DNA of 64,000 bases from Tamarix chinensis (GCA_030549775.1 CM060174.1:44434707-44498706), one strand, 5' to 3'. Shown: positions 11,572-23,315, counted from the stretch's first letter. Notes: generated by a model from the sequence alone, not told the origin. Numbers and translations are program-made.

Positions 11572-14060
11572 TGGGTAGCCAAGACCCATTCATATCTCAA
11601 TTATCTTTCACTTTAAGTGATTAGTATATTTTTCTCGGGGTTATGTGATCATAAGTCCCATCATTCAAACAAGACATATACACACTTACTCTATATTAAC
11701 CCTTACCATTCCCAATCATATGTGGGATTTTTGTAAATGATTACTCAATATTAACCAAATCTATTAAATTATTCCATATAGAATAATGCTTGGATTCCAT
11801 TACTCTTTTCATACCCATCAAAAACTTATTTGAATTTACCTATTAAGGCCTTTAAAACACCCATTGAATATATCATGAGTCATGATCAATTTAATCCATC
11901 CATTAGGTTGTTAATCCATGTCAATAAATGTATTTTACTCATTAAATAGTCATATAACACTGTTTGGAATAGTCACAAAGTATATTCAAGGCAATAACTT
12001 AAAATTACAAAATTTGGTCAAATTGATTGATTGGTTTGACCTAACTAGTCAATCGGTTGGGCTAACAAGTCAATAGATTTGGATCGACCAATCAATAGGT
12101 TTGGGTTGACCCATTGATTGTTTTATCTTGGATAAACCTAGGGTTTCCTCAAACTGGTCAATTAGTTTGGCCAAACTTGTCGATTGGCTTTATCAAACCA
12201 GTCGATGAGTTTAAATAGAGAGCAAGACCAAGTTCACCACATACCTAACACTCAATGGGTTGGTTTGACCAGTTGACTGTTCTAAGGATAAGTCTATTAT
12301 ATTTCTCTCAAATATCATAAAGTAGGCAATTTTCCTACAATTCATTCTCAAAGTTCCTACCACACCTAACTAAAACATGGAATGACATCATAATAACACT
12401 TTTTAATTTATAACAGTTGTATGTTTCACGACTAATCAAACCAATCTTGTTTCCCCAAAATTATACATTTATCTCAATATTCATAATTTAATCCACGCAC
12501 ACCAAATTTGAAATAAAATTCTCATGCCTACTTATAAAATTAGAAATTTAATGATTTCATTACACATATGCTTAACCAAGTTAAATTTCAGAAGTAAGGA
12601 TGACTTAATGCTAGCAAAACTTTCCATCAACTAAGAAAATCAACCTAGAAAAATCCTTAACTTCCAAAACCTTTAAAATAGAGTTAAATATTTAAAATTC
12701 CAATATTTACTTCCATAAATTAGAGTTCAAATTAGGAGGGAAAAAATTAACTTACCAACCTAAGAGAAAACCAAGAGAATTTCTACTGAAAAGGTGAATC
12801 AACTTCCTCCTAAATTTAACCATCTATTATTTAAAGATAAACAAGAAGGAGATTGAGAAAGGAGTATAAGAGTGAAAGGGAACCAAAACTAAGCTTCAAA
12901 TTTAAAGTTTTGAAAATTTACTCAACTCAATAAACGAGTTAATTAGTTTGGCCTTGTAGTAGATTATTCTACTAACCAATTGATTGGTTCCCCAAACAAG
13001 TTGATCAGTTCAGTCACGAAAAAAGCTTTGGCTAAAATGATGAATCCGTTAATTGATCTGCCTAAAACTCATGTTATTGAATTTCCAAAGCTTATTCAAA
13101 TCTAATTTTTCTCAAACTCAATTATAGTTCCAAATCAATATCAAACATCAACAAATGTCATAATTTCTCATTTAAAAAAATTCAAAAAAAGAAGTGGTAT
13201 TACAGAATCAAATTGGCATTAAAAAATAGGGTGAGTTGGTGATTGTAAAGGATAATTACAAAGGGAAGGAGGCTTAATGGAAGAGCCATAGTAGTAGCAA
13301 ATGGTAGTTTGAAATAATAATGTGCAAAATATTTCACCACTATCTTTAGCTACTTCTAATATGAATTAGTTTTAGGCACTTGCTTAAAATTCAAATGACC
13401 ACCCTAAGGAAGGTACCATAAGGCCTTATTTTGCACAGGAACAAAAATTTGGCATTGAACAAATACAGAAAATAATGACTAGGAGTAAGGTAGACAAGTA
13501 ACCATAGGAGGAAGTTTCTACTGTAGAGTACGGTCAAATGAAGATCAGTGTTAGCCTTACAACGATTAAATTGATAAGTTTCCATCTTATATTGCCTTCT
13601 TTCATAGCCTTGTTATTTTTGACCATTCCCCTATTATCATCAATTTTCACCAACAAAAAATTAATGGGAAAATACCTTTTGGGTTTTCTAATTTTTGATG
13701 GAGGATGAGAAGTTTCTACCTTTGGTTTTAAAATTAGACTTCCTCTTTGAGAGGTAATGTTTTCATTAGAGTTTGTTTAACGTTGAAAAATCTTAAAAAA
13801 GATTTGTAACAACTAAATGGGAGAAACATGGCCCCATTTCTCAAATATTAATTTTTTCTATGGAGGAGTTGGAAAATGGACAATAGATTACTCACTCTTC
13901 ATCTCTTAATGGTCATCTTTGAGACTGTTAGGACACACTTTAACATAGGTTTCATCATCTCATTAGGCATGAGGTAATGTTCTTAAGGTAAAAAGTCTGC
14001 GTACATTTGCTGAATTATGGGGATAAAAATCATAAATTTTTCTTTAGTTTGGTCAATGAG
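11572..14060. other. Intergenic DNA with degenerate GGTTTGACC-type repeats
   Basis: No gene is seen. At 11598-11650 the text 'ctttcactttaagtgatta' matches the solo LTR interior (8019 and 38616 areas), suggesting that solo LTR 1 interrupted an older relative. At 12010-12260 and 12930-13070 short words such as gattggtttgacc, agtcaatcggttt and ccaattgattggttcc recur in both orientations as a degenerate repeat. The 64-residue minus-strand frame at 13391-13585 has no recognisable features. Confidence 0.45.
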
Positions 14061-14362
14061 TGATAACATGGAAAGACAATCACTTCTCTATTAGATGAAA
14101 ATCCTAATTTTCAAATACATAGTAAATGGCAAGAAGGAGTCAAACCCACAGGGAAATGTTTTTAATCAATAATTTTATAATTGATGTTAGAACCCCAATT
14201 ATACAATCTCATTAGTTCTATCACTAATTCTATACTATGGAACACTTTACTCACTAATTGATGGATGAGGATAGGAATGAATTGATTATGGAATTAAGGT
14301 ATCAAATACTCATGGAAAAATAATGATTCTAAATTATTTAATGTTGACCTCTAGATACTCAT

Positions 14363-14365
<3 letters not shown>

Positions 14366-14399
<34 letters not shown>
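14366..14399 (+). repeat. (AC)17 microsatellite inside LTR of element C
   Basis: A pure AC/CA run lies between 'gatactcattat' and 'cccctaggttacgaa'. In the right LTR of C (about 52330-52420) the same position holds about 90 bp of unique sequence, so the repeat replaced or expanded over it in this copy only. Confidence 0.9.
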
Positions 14400-14401
<2 letters not shown>

Positions 14402-14871
14402 CTAGGTTACGAATGCTAGATTTAATTAATGATAGTATTACGAATGGAAAGCAGTCAACTATAACCATAACCATATAAGCTTGGATTATGAAATTATACA
14501 AATTAATGCACAAGATTAACAATTAACCTTTTTGCTACTTTAGACACGTAAATTAACAATTACGTTATCCTAGAAAAGATTAAGATTAAACTAGATAAGT
14601 GATCAATCTAATTAGTTTAAATTTTTAATATATGATATAAGATCATTCAATTCCATCCATTAATCAATTAAGTTTCATCTAGAATCATAATTTCAAATTA
14701 TGGTATTATATTCGAAACCTAATTCCATCCTCAAATCATCCTATCCTATATTATTTACTCTACTATCTAAATATAATAATTGTAAGATCACACAATTAAA
14801 TATAATAATTTATAATTAATATAATTTATTTCTAATAAATAAGTAATGAAATATTAAAAGCAAAGGAAATA

Positions 14872-14876
14872 ATAAC
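14872..14876 (+). repeat. Target-site duplication ATAAC (left) of element A
   Basis: ATAAC precedes TGATG of the 5' LTR, and the identical ATAAC follows the 3' LTR at 22268-22272. The unbroken site is visible in the right LTR of C at about 52890-52910. Confidence 0.9.
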
Positions 14877-15692
14877 TGATGCAGATGCATCTATTGATTT
14901 TCATATTCCTATCGATTCTCAAGGTAATGAAGAATTAGCTTTCTTAATATTGGAACCAATCATATTAAATGTTATTGATAATATGCCTATGATTGATATT
15001 GAAAACAATTCGAGATACTCTTGTAGGTATGTTACATATTTGCAAGGAGAAGATGTTAACACACCAAATAAGACTTAAAGTGTACAAGCATTCAAAGCAT
15101 ACAAGGCTATGGCATACATGGGATGACACTACAACAATATATGGTGATGATTATCATTAGTTATATTAAACTTGTAGTAAACCCTAAGTGTATTTTATGT
15201 AAGATAGGGTTTTGATGTAATTTCATGTATGTACCATAGTTGATTGTGTGAATTTGTAATGTTAGTCATTAATATCATTTAGATGATGATATTATGAGTA
15301 AGCTTAGGTATTATATGGGCTTAATTCAAGTGAGTTAAATGGCTTGAATTAAGAGGGGAAACTTAGCTGGTTTAAGGCCTTGTAGTCGGTCTCCCTCCCT
15401 TATAAAATCCTAGCTTGTACATGCATAATGCATAATGGAATATAGAATTTTTTAAACATAGAATTTACACAGCTATGCCTGCGTTTATCCTCTATTTCAA
15501 GTCTTTTTTGATCAAGGAAAAACCGGGGTTATCCTTATTCATTTGATTATTCAAAGTAGCTAGTGACAGATCTGCATACACATCAAGTATAACCTGCATT
15601 AAACCAACTTTCCTTCCTTCAACTTCCAGCATTGATCGACACAATCAACGTAGAATAGATCCTGTTCTTCTTTTCCACCTTGATCCACATCA
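14877..15692 (+). repeat. 5' LTR of Ty3/Gypsy element A (816 bp)
   Basis: It begins TGATGCAGATGCATC and ends GATCCACATCA, so the ends are TGATG/CATCA inverted repeats. Its partner is 21439-22267. A TATA box (TATAAAA, 15401-15407) follows a CT-rich 'ctccctccct' stretch and marks the likely start of transcription shortly downstream. A third copy, inverted and solo, lies at 23124-23315 plus 42042-42687. Confidence 0.9.
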
Positions 15693-15697
15693 AATTT

Positions 15698-15709
15698 TAG
15701 TATCAGAGC
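15698..15709 (+). other. Primer binding site of element A (tRNA-iMet type)
   Basis: TAGTATCAGAGC, five bases after the 5' LTR, differs at one position from TGGTATCAGAGC, the complement of the plant initiator tRNA-Met 3' end used by many Ty3/Gypsy and Copia elements. Confidence 0.8.
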
Positions 15710-16617
15710 TTACATTTACCTTGAATTATGTCAACCAACAAGCCATCCTGCAACAAGGTTGTGTATGCATGAGTTATTTTCATCAAGAACCTACCGAGAG
15801 GTTTTTTCTTTCATCACCTTCGTCTACCATCCTACTCATCTTGAATCTTCAAGATCAATCTTGGTTGAAGGTTAAAGTTCTTGCACCATTCTTGTTGAAG
15901 TTCTTTAGATCTTCAACTAGGGAAGGACTTCTTCTTCAGTAGTAGTCTTCGATATCTCCTTTATTCCACATAAAATATCAAGAGAAGATCATCCAATTCT
16001 TTTTGATGCCATCTTTCTTTCTTTTCTTCCTTTCGATCTTCAACTAGTTTCCTTCTTAATCCCCAGCCATAACCTTGACTTCTGCCAATCCTTTTCTTCC
16101 CTTTCCTTTCTCCATTTTTCTAGTAGGTTATCTTCCTATATCTATTTCTCCGCGTACCAAATTTGGTAGGATAAACCCCGGCACCCCATGTACCATATAG
16201 CCAGGTTCGTAGGTTTTGAAATTTTTTTGTGCCTTTGTCCATTTACTCTCCAATTCCAACACATTCTCTTCTCACTTTTCTTCTTCACGTATTCAAGTGG
16301 TGTGAAACTCAACATCTTCAACTTGAAGATTCCACTTCATTGAAGCAGATTCGACACCTCCATGATTATTTTATGTGACTTATTGTTTGTCACAAAGAAG
16401 ACCAACCTTCCAGCCAACTTTCTCCCTATGTGTAGGCTGTGATATTTTGGATACATTTCCTTCCATTTGTGCGTGATCAAGACATCAGGTAGTGATCCCA
16501 AATTACTTGTGAGTTATCATGATATTTCTATTTTGTTTGTTTGTAGGGTAATTCCAACATATACACATTTGTGGCAATTCTTTTGTGCAAAGAAAGAAGT
16601 GTGTGTCATCCTTCATT
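15710..16617 (+). other. Leader of element A, non-coding
   Basis: About 0.9 kb lies between the primer site and the first gag-like ATG. The 73-residue frame at 15721-15942 has no recognisable domain. The sequence is CT-rich in places. It would hold packaging and splice signals in an active element. Confidence 0.55.
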
Positions 16618-18185
16618 ATGGAAAGTGAAGAGGTTTGTGCCTTGGTAGAGTCTATCAAGAGTCTAACCACACAAATGGACGCTCAATTACATAATCAAAA
16701 AACACTTCAACAACAACTACAAAGTGTGAAAGCCGAATTAGCCGATCAAGAGGTGCATCAACCATGGCCAAATCGCATGGAGACTACAAAAGATAGTGTG
16801 GAAGGGAAAATGAAGCATACATTCCATGCAAAAGGTAGACATGGATATTCAAACATGCATCAGAATGAAGATGGAGAAGATGAGATGAGTTATTTTGGCT
16901 CAAGCAACCAAAGAAGACCATATACGTTCTAAGTAATACATGCTTACAATGATGATCAAGGTATCAAACTTGACCTTCCTAACTTTTATGGTGATTTGAA
17001 TGTGGAATTGTTCTTTGAATGGTTGCATGAAATTGAAGCTATATTTGAATTTCAAGAGTATGATTATGAGAGAAAATATAAGCTTTCTTTTCTTAAGTTC
17101 AAAAAGTTTGCTAGAATCTGGTATGATAATTTGAAAGAACAAGTGAAAGACAAGATAAGTCAAAAATAAAATCTTGGGAAAAACTTAAGAAACACCTAAG
17201 AAAAAAATTTGTGCCTAGAGAATATGAGCAAGATATGTATGTGAAAATGATAACTCTAAGGTAAGGTTTATTTAGTGTAGAAGAATACACTAGAGAATTT
17301 GAAAGACTAGCACTTATTTGTGATGTCCAAGAAAGGAAAGATAAAAAATATGCTAGATAGTTAGGTGGCTTGAATAACTTGATAAGAGATAAAGTTGATA
17401 TGTATTCCTATGATTCTCTTGATGATTTGATTAAGTTGGCCTTAAAATTTGATAGAAAAACTAAATAGTTGAATTTGAAAGACTAGCACTTATTTGTGAT
17501 GTCCAAGAAAGGAAAGATCAAAAATATGCTAGATAGTTAGGTGGCTTGAATAACTTGATAAGAGATAAAGTTGATATGTATTCCTATGATTCTCTTGATG
17601 ATTTGATTAAGTTGGCCTTAAAATTTGATAGAAAAACTAAATAGTTGAATTTGAAAGACTAGCACTTATTTGTGATGTCCAAGAAAGGAAAGATCAAAAA
17701 TATGCTAGATAGTTAGGTGGCTTGAATAACTTGATAAGAGATAAAGTTGATATGTATTCCTATGATTCTTTTGATGATTTGATTAAGTTGGCCTTAAAAT
17801 TTGATAGAAAAACTAAATAGTTGAATTTGAAAGACTAGCACTTATTTGTGATGCCCAAGAAAGGAAAGATCAAAAATATGCTAGATAGTTAGGTGGCTTG
17901 AATAACTTGATAAGAGATAAAGTTGATATGTATTCCTACGATTCTTTTGATGATTTGATTAAGTTGGCCTTAAAATTTGATAGAAAAACCAACGCCTTTG
18001 TTAAGTCTAATGTTTCAACTTCAACTAAACCCTATTCTAGTACCTTTACACCTAAATCAACATCTTCATATGATAAAAACAATAATTGAGATGATAAAGG
18101 TAAAAATAAGGTAGTTGAAATGACTAATAAACAATTCTTCAACTATAAAGGATATGGACAATTTGCTTGAGAATGTCCTAACCAA
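16618..18185 (+). pseudogene. gag: gag pseudogene of element A
   Basis: Capsid-like protein remains, broken by stops and frame changes. The likely start is the ATG at 16618 (MESEEVCALVESIK); the frame upstream to 16585 opens with GTG. The order is an N-terminal coiled-coil-like segment (QMDAQLHNQKTLQQQLQSVK), then the gypsy capsid core LPNFYGDLN...FFEWLHEIEAIFEF...IWYDNLKEQ (about 16975-17140) and FVPREYEQDMYVKM...VEEYTREFERL (about 17208-17310). A fourfold 176-bp duplication follows. At about 18136-18183 lies a wrecked zinc knuckle (FNYKGYGQFA, stop, ECPN) that keeps only the last Cys and has Gln for His. It cannot make a working Gag. Confidence 0.8.
17295..17998 (+). repeat. Four tandem copies of a 176-bp gag segment
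   Basis: Units start with gaatttgaaagactagcac at 17295, 17471, 17647 and 17823, and each runs to 'gatagaaaaac'. They encode the capsid segment EFERLALICDVQERK...LIRDKVDMYSYDS. Copies differ at only a few bases (for example gataaa/gatcaaa, ctcttga/cttttga, gtcc/gccc). Because 176 is not a multiple of three, each copy shifts frame, so the expansion happened in an already inactive gag or destroyed it. Confidence 0.92.
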
Positions 18186-18197
18186 ACAGCCTTAACC

Positions 18198-18794
18198 TTG
18201 AATGAAATAGAACACATGGAACCATGTAGTGATGACGAGAATCTAGAAATTGAATCTCCTAATGAAATCCTAACCAAAGGTGAAGAAGAAGGTGATACAT
18301 GTTTTGTAATTCAAAGAGTGTTACAAATTCAACCTAGTATGACACCTACTCAAAGAGAGAAATGTTTTAAGACTAAGTGTAAAATAGGTGACATGGTTTA
18401 TAGACACATTATTGATAGTGGTTCATGTATAAATGTTGCTAGTGAAGAAATGGTTAAGAAACTTGGTTTAGAGACTAATAATCATCCTAAACCCTATTCT
18501 TTACAATGGATAAACAAAGACAAAGGAGCTAAAGTAAACAAAAGAACCCTAATCACATTTTCCATTAGAGATCACCATGATGAAGTTCTATATGATATTT
18601 TGCCTATGGATGATTGTGGATTACTTTTAGAAAGACCATGGCAATATGATAGAAAATCAACTCATGATGGAGTAACTAATGAATATATGGTGAAAAAAGA
18701 AAAGCAATTATATAGACTAACACCTTCTTTATGTTATCATATGCCTTTGAGTGATGACAAAAAGAGATTATTTTTACATGAAAAGGCTGCATAG
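18198..18794 (+). pseudogene. Aspartic protease domain of element A
   Basis: This 198-residue open stretch carries the retropepsin active site HIIDSGSCINVAS (about residues 70-82), followed by KKLGL...HPKPYSLQWINK and the flap/C-terminal signature ILPMDDCGLLLERPWQYDR, where Glu replaces the usual Gly of LLGRPWQYD. It would process Gag-Pol. The N-terminal acidic segment (EPCSDDENLEIES) is the usual gag-protease linker. A stop after 'HEKAA' separates it from the RT frame. Confidence 0.8.
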
Positions 18795-18879
18795 AAGAAG
18801 AAGGATTTTGTTATGCTTTAGTTGCTAAAGATGTTAAACCTGAGAAGTAAAAAATTGAAAATTCTAATCTAATTAAGCT

Positions 18880-20371
18880 AATTGATGAATATAATGATAT
18901 ATTTCCTAATGATTTGCCTCCTAGATTACCACCTAGAAGAGGTATAGAACATGCTTTTAATCTTGTTCTTGGAATGCCACTTCCAAATAAACCTGCCTAT
19001 AGATGTAAGCTAGAGAAAGCTAAGGAATTGCAAAAATAAATCCAAGAGCTTATGGATAAAGGGTTTGTGAGAGAAATTATGAGTCCTTGTAGTGTTCCTA
19101 TTTTACTAGTGACTACAAAATATGGTACTTGGCGTATGTGTATAGATTCTAGGGTAGTGAATAACATTACTATAAAATATCGTTTTCCTATGCCTAGGTT
19201 AGATGATATGCTTAATGAAGTTTGTGGTGCACAAGTATTTTCCAAAATTTATTTGAGAAGTGGTTATCATCAATTAAGTATTAGAGATGGAGACGAGTGG
19301 AAAACTACTTTTAAAACTAAATATGGTCTTTATGAGTGGATGGTTATGCCTTTTGGGTTATGTAATGCACTTAGCTCATTTATGAGACTTATGAATGAAG
19401 TTCTTCAACCTTTCCTTGGTGATTTCATTGTTGTATATTTGGATGATATTCTTATGTATAGCAAAAATAGTTATGATCACCTAGTTCATTTGAGGAAATT
19501 TTTTGATAAGCTAAGGAAAGCTAAGCTATATGGAAAACTTGAGAAATGTGATTTTGTGCTTCTAAGTGTAGTTTTCCTAGGCTATATTATAAGTGGAGAG
19601 GGTATTAAAGTAAATCCTAATAAGATTAGAGCTATAAAAGAATGGATTATCACTAAAAATGTTCACGATGTTAGGAGTTTTCATGGATTAGCTAGCTTCT
19701 ATAGAAGATTCATTAAGGATTTTTCTATAATAGCTACACGTATTACACAACTCATGAAAAAGGGTGAATTCTACTGGGGACAAGAAGCTACTCAAGCCTT
19801 TGAAAACCTCAAGACTAAACTTTGTAATGCCTCTATTCTATCCTTACCCAACTTTAATCTTCTTTTTGAATTAACTTGTGATGTTAGTGGAGTTGGAATA
19901 GGAGAAGTACTTCCACAAGAAAAGAAACCTATAGCATTCTTCTATGAAAAGTTGAAAGGAGTAAAACTTAACTATTCAACTTATGACAAGGAATTATTTT
20001 CCATTATACAGAGTCTAGAGACATGGAGTCATTCTCTAAGACCAAAACCCTTTGTATTACATTCGGATCATGAAAGTTTAAAATATTTACATAGTCAGAA
20101 GAAAGTTAATCTAAGACATGCAAAGTGGGTGAGTTTCTTACAATCCTTTATGTTCTCTGTCAAACATTTAGATGGAAAAGAAAATGTAGTAGCTAATGCT
20201 CTTTCTTATAGATCTACATTGCTTGTTATGATGGATGCAAAAATCTTAGGTTTCGAAATGTTAAAAGAATTGTATCCTAAAGATGAAGATTTTAAGGATA
20301 TTTTTAGTGCATGTAAAGAGAGTGGATACCATGGTAATTATTTCATACAAGATGGATTTTTTTTAGACTAA
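18880..20371 (+). pseudogene. pol: Reverse transcriptase-RNase H of element A, inactivated
   Basis: The RT N-terminus (FPNDLPPRLPPRRGIEHAF) precedes a stop at about 19037; a long frame then runs 19052-20371 (439 aa). Motifs: WRMCIDSR (finger), YRFPMPRLDDML, then FSKIYLRSGYHQ, where the conserved motif-A Asp is Tyr (codon 19250-19252). [12 protein letters not shown] and the YLDD catalytic box (19436-19447) are intact. The tether [15 protein letters not shown] is followed by RNase H (CDVSGVG, YDKELF, LHSDHESLKYL). Loss of the motif-A metal ligand would abolish polymerisation. The frame ends in FFLD, stop, just before the integrase. Confidence 0.88.
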
Positions 20372-20394
20372 ATAAACTTTGTAATCCTTGATTA

Positions 20395-21433
20395 AGTATC
20401 AGAGACTTACTGATTAAGGAAATACATGAAGGTAGCATTATGGGACATTTTGGTATACATAATACTATGGAACTATTGCAAGAAAATTTCTATTGGCCAC
20501 AAATGGTTAAACATGTACAAGCTATGATAAGTAGATGTTATACACAACAAAAATGTAAGAGTTACTTTCATAAAGGCTTGTACACACCTTTACCAGGAAC
20601 AAAACGTGATAAAAATTCTATTTTTGTGGTGGTAGATAGATTTTCTAAAATGGCTTATTTTATTCCATGTAATAAACCAATGATGCCACGTATGTTGCTG
20701 ACTTGTATTTTAGAGAGATTGTTAAACTTCATAGTTTGCCTAAAAGTATTGTCTCAGATTGGGATGTCAATTTTATGAGTTATTTTTTGAAAACTTTATG
20801 GCATATTCATGGTACTAAATTGTTATTTATCACTTCACATCATCCACAAACTGAGGTCAAACTGAGGTAACTAATAGAAATCTTGGTACATTATTAAGAC
20901 CTTTAGTTAATAAAAGTACTAAATATTGGAAAGTTAAGTTAGCTCATGTAGAGTTTGCTTATAATCGTAGTCCATCTAGTACTATTCAAACTAGTCCATT
21001 TGAGATGGTGTATGGAGTGAACCCACACATACCTATCAATATGATTCCTTTCAAAAAAGGTGAATTAAATAATTATGAAGTTAAGGATAGAGTTAAATAT
21101 TTTCAACAGCTTCATTAGCAAATAAAAAATAATATTGAAAAAGCTAATGCCAAGTATAAAACTCAAGCGAATAATCTTAGAAACCCACATGTGTTTTCTT
21201 TTGGTGACTTAGTTTGGTTACATTTCCATAAAGAAAGATTTTCTAATTTATGTAAAAATAAACTAATTCCAAGAGCTAATGGACCTTTTAAATCACTAAG
21301 AAAGTTTGGGGATAATACTTATGAACTTGATCTTACAGACCGTTATAGTAGAATTTCAAGGACTTTTAATATTGGTGATTTGTCTCCTTATTATATTGAT
21401 GAAAATTTGAGGGCAAATTCTTCTCAACTTTGA
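20395..21433 (+). pseudogene. pol: Integrase of element A, deleted and frameshifted
   Basis: Frame 20440-20778 holds the zinc-binding part GHFGIHNTMELL...FYWPQM...ISRCYTQQ, then jumps from LYTPLP to GTKRDKNSIFVVVDRFSKMAYF. The usual segment between these, which carries the first Asp of the DD35E triad, is missing. A frameshift near 20700 leads to [16 protein letters not shown] (second Asp) and SHHPQTE, then a second defect at the catalytic Glu region. The C-terminal part (21191-21433) reads GDLVWLHFHKERF...FKSLRKFGDNTYELDL...FNIGDLSPY. No chromodomain is visible. A short purine stretch (GAGAGAA, 21432-21438) before the 3' LTR is the likely polypurine tract. Confidence 0.85.
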
Positions 21434-21438
21434 GAGAA

Positions 21439-22267
21439 TGATGTAGGAGCATTTATTGATTCTCATATTCCTATTTATTCTCAAGGTAAGGAAGAATTAG
21501 ATTTCTTAATATTGGAGCCAATCATATTAAATGTTCTTAATAATATGTGTATGCTTGGTATTGAAAACAATTCGAGATATTCTTGTAGGTACGCTACATA
21601 TTTGCGAGGAGAAATTGTTAACACACCAAACAAGACTTAAAGTGTACAAGAATTCAAAGTATACAAGGCTATGACATACATGGGATGACACTACAACAAG
21701 ATATGGTGATGATTATCATAAGTTATATTAAACTTGTAGTAAACCCTAAGTGTATTTTATGTAAGCTAGGGTTTTGATGTAATTTATTTATGTACCATAG
21801 TTGATTGGCTTTGTAATGTTAGTCATTAATATCATTTAGATGATGATATTATGAGCAAGCTTAGGTATTATATGCGCTTAATTATAGTGAGTTAAATGGC
21901 TTGAATTAGGAGGGGAAACTCAGCTGGTTTAAGGCCTTGTAGTTGGTCTCCCTCCCTTATAAAAGCCTAACTTGTACATGGATAATGCATTATGGAATAT
22001 AGAATTTTTTGAACATAGAGTTTACATAGCTAGGCGTGTGTTTATCCTCTCTTCCAAGTCTCTTTCGATCAAGGGAAACCCATGGCTATCCTTCTCCATT
22101 CGAGCCTTTGAATGATTTGTATCATTCAAATTAGCTAGCGACACATCTGCATACACATTGAGTAAAACCTATGTTAAACCAACTTTCCTTCCTTCAACTT
22201 CCAGCATTGATCGATACAATCAAAGTAGAATAGATCCTGCACTTCTTCTCCACCTCGATCCACATCA
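21439..22267 (+). repeat. 3' LTR of Ty3/Gypsy element A (829 bp)
   Basis: It starts TGATGTAGGAGCATT and ends GATCCACATCA. It aligns throughout with 14877-15692, with scattered substitutions and small indels. The TATA box is at 21958-21964. The divergence between the LTRs marks A as an insertion of moderate age. Confidence 0.9.
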
Positions 22268-22272
22268 ATAAC
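22268..22272 (+). repeat. Target-site duplication ATAAC (right) of element A
   Basis: Identical to 14872-14876; the LTR of element C continues directly after it. Confidence 0.9.
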
Positions 22273-22976
22273 ATAATGAAATTTTTTTACTTGCATTCAA
22301 TCAAAATACAAAACTTGCAATTAAGAAAGGAATGGAGAAGAATTTATCACTTGAATTGCAGATTGTCAATTGTTCAATAGATTACAAGAAAGATAAAGAA
22401 AGTTGGAATTATAAAGTATATGTGTTTTCTAGAGGAAATAGAGAAAGAGAGAGCATTCAACTTTTCAAATTCTAAAAATGACTCCCGAACCATGAATTAA
22501 TAGAGAATATATCAGAAAAAATTTCGTATGAGCAGTTACAAAATTTAAGAAAAACATGGTCCATGTTTTGGTAAACACAAGACCTCCGTGCTTTTCTTTG
22601 AGTTCTCTACCAATTTCTGGATTCTAAAAAATTAAGATTTTATTTCTTGGTGGAAACACGGCCCGTGTTTAGGAAACACGGGGGTACCATGTTCTTTGCT
22701 CCTTCATTATTCCTCCATTAAAATTTCAACACAAGCTTCCCTTTGATGTCTTTGCTTCATTTCTAGCTTTTCTTCCATTGCTTTAATGTCTCTTGACGTG
22801 TTCTTTGCTTTATTTATTCTTTCCTTCTACTTTTTCTTTGAATTTCTTTAGTTTTACCTTTTCCTATAAAATCTATTCAAAAGAGAAAAACTTGAGAAAA
22901 GATTAAATATTATAAAATTAATGAGTAATAAATGATATTTTTATACAGGAAAATAGCCTATTAATTCCATCTATCA
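22273..22976 (-). repeat. Left (3') LTR of Athila element C, part 2
   Basis: It continues the LTR broken at 14876 and aligns with 52900-53606 of the right LTR. It ends CCATCTATCA and is followed by 'aatacccctatgctt', the border seen at the left LTR of B (25308/25309). It carries two paired-palindrome modules near 22546-22605 (decayed) and 22655-22695. The part from 22636 on is also the source of the duplication at 35308-37980. Confidence 0.85.
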
Positions 22977-23123
22977 AATACCCCTATGCTTAAATCATTT
23001 CTTTTCCTCAAGCAACATCATGTCATGCACATGAGCAACATCAAGAATTTCAAGTGAGATAAGTTATGGACTACAAGTATTATAAGATTGGATTTATTTA
23101 TTCACAGAGTTTCATAATGCATT
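22977..23123 (-). other. 3' non-coding region of element C, fragment next to LTR
   Basis: It matches the same region of copy E (55715-55861). It ends in GCATT, the target duplication of solo LTR A', and continues after that insertion at 42693. Confidence 0.8.
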
Positions 23124-23315
23124 TGATGTGGATCAAAGTGGAGAGAAGCACATGATCGAATCACTTCTTTGTTTCGATCATCCATAGGTTGAAGAAGAAA
23201 GCTCATTTAAGGAAGACTAAACTCAAAATGGTGTAGGCTTCGATGATATTATGTCCTTTGAATGTTAATGCACATTCAACGGGTTCTAAAGAGGAAGAAT
23301 ACCTTGGGCACTTCT
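23124..23315 (-). repeat. Solo LTR A' of the element-A family, left part
   Basis: It starts TGATGTGGATC, the inverse of the A LTR terminus GATCCACATCA, so this copy is on the minus strand. It is preceded by GCATT (23119-23123). It is interrupted at 23315 by solo LTR 2 and resumes at 42042. The joined length of about 838 bp equals the A LTRs. No internal region remains. Confidence 0.85.
23311..23315 (+). repeat. Target-site duplication CTTCT (left) of solo LTR 2
   Basis: CTTCT precedes TGTAACACCCCC and is repeated at 42042-42046 after GGGGTATTTCA. Confidence 0.85.

Larger units (their letters stand above)
14061..14876 (-). repeat. Left (3') LTR of Athila element C, part 1
   Basis: From about 14101 this matches the right LTR of C at 52083 onward (atcctaattttcaaatac...). 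The first 40 bp also start TGAT but do not align, so the terminus is altered. The LTR is interrupted at 14876 by element A and resumes at 22273. It contains a (CA)n run where the partner LTR has unique sequence. Confidence 0.75.
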
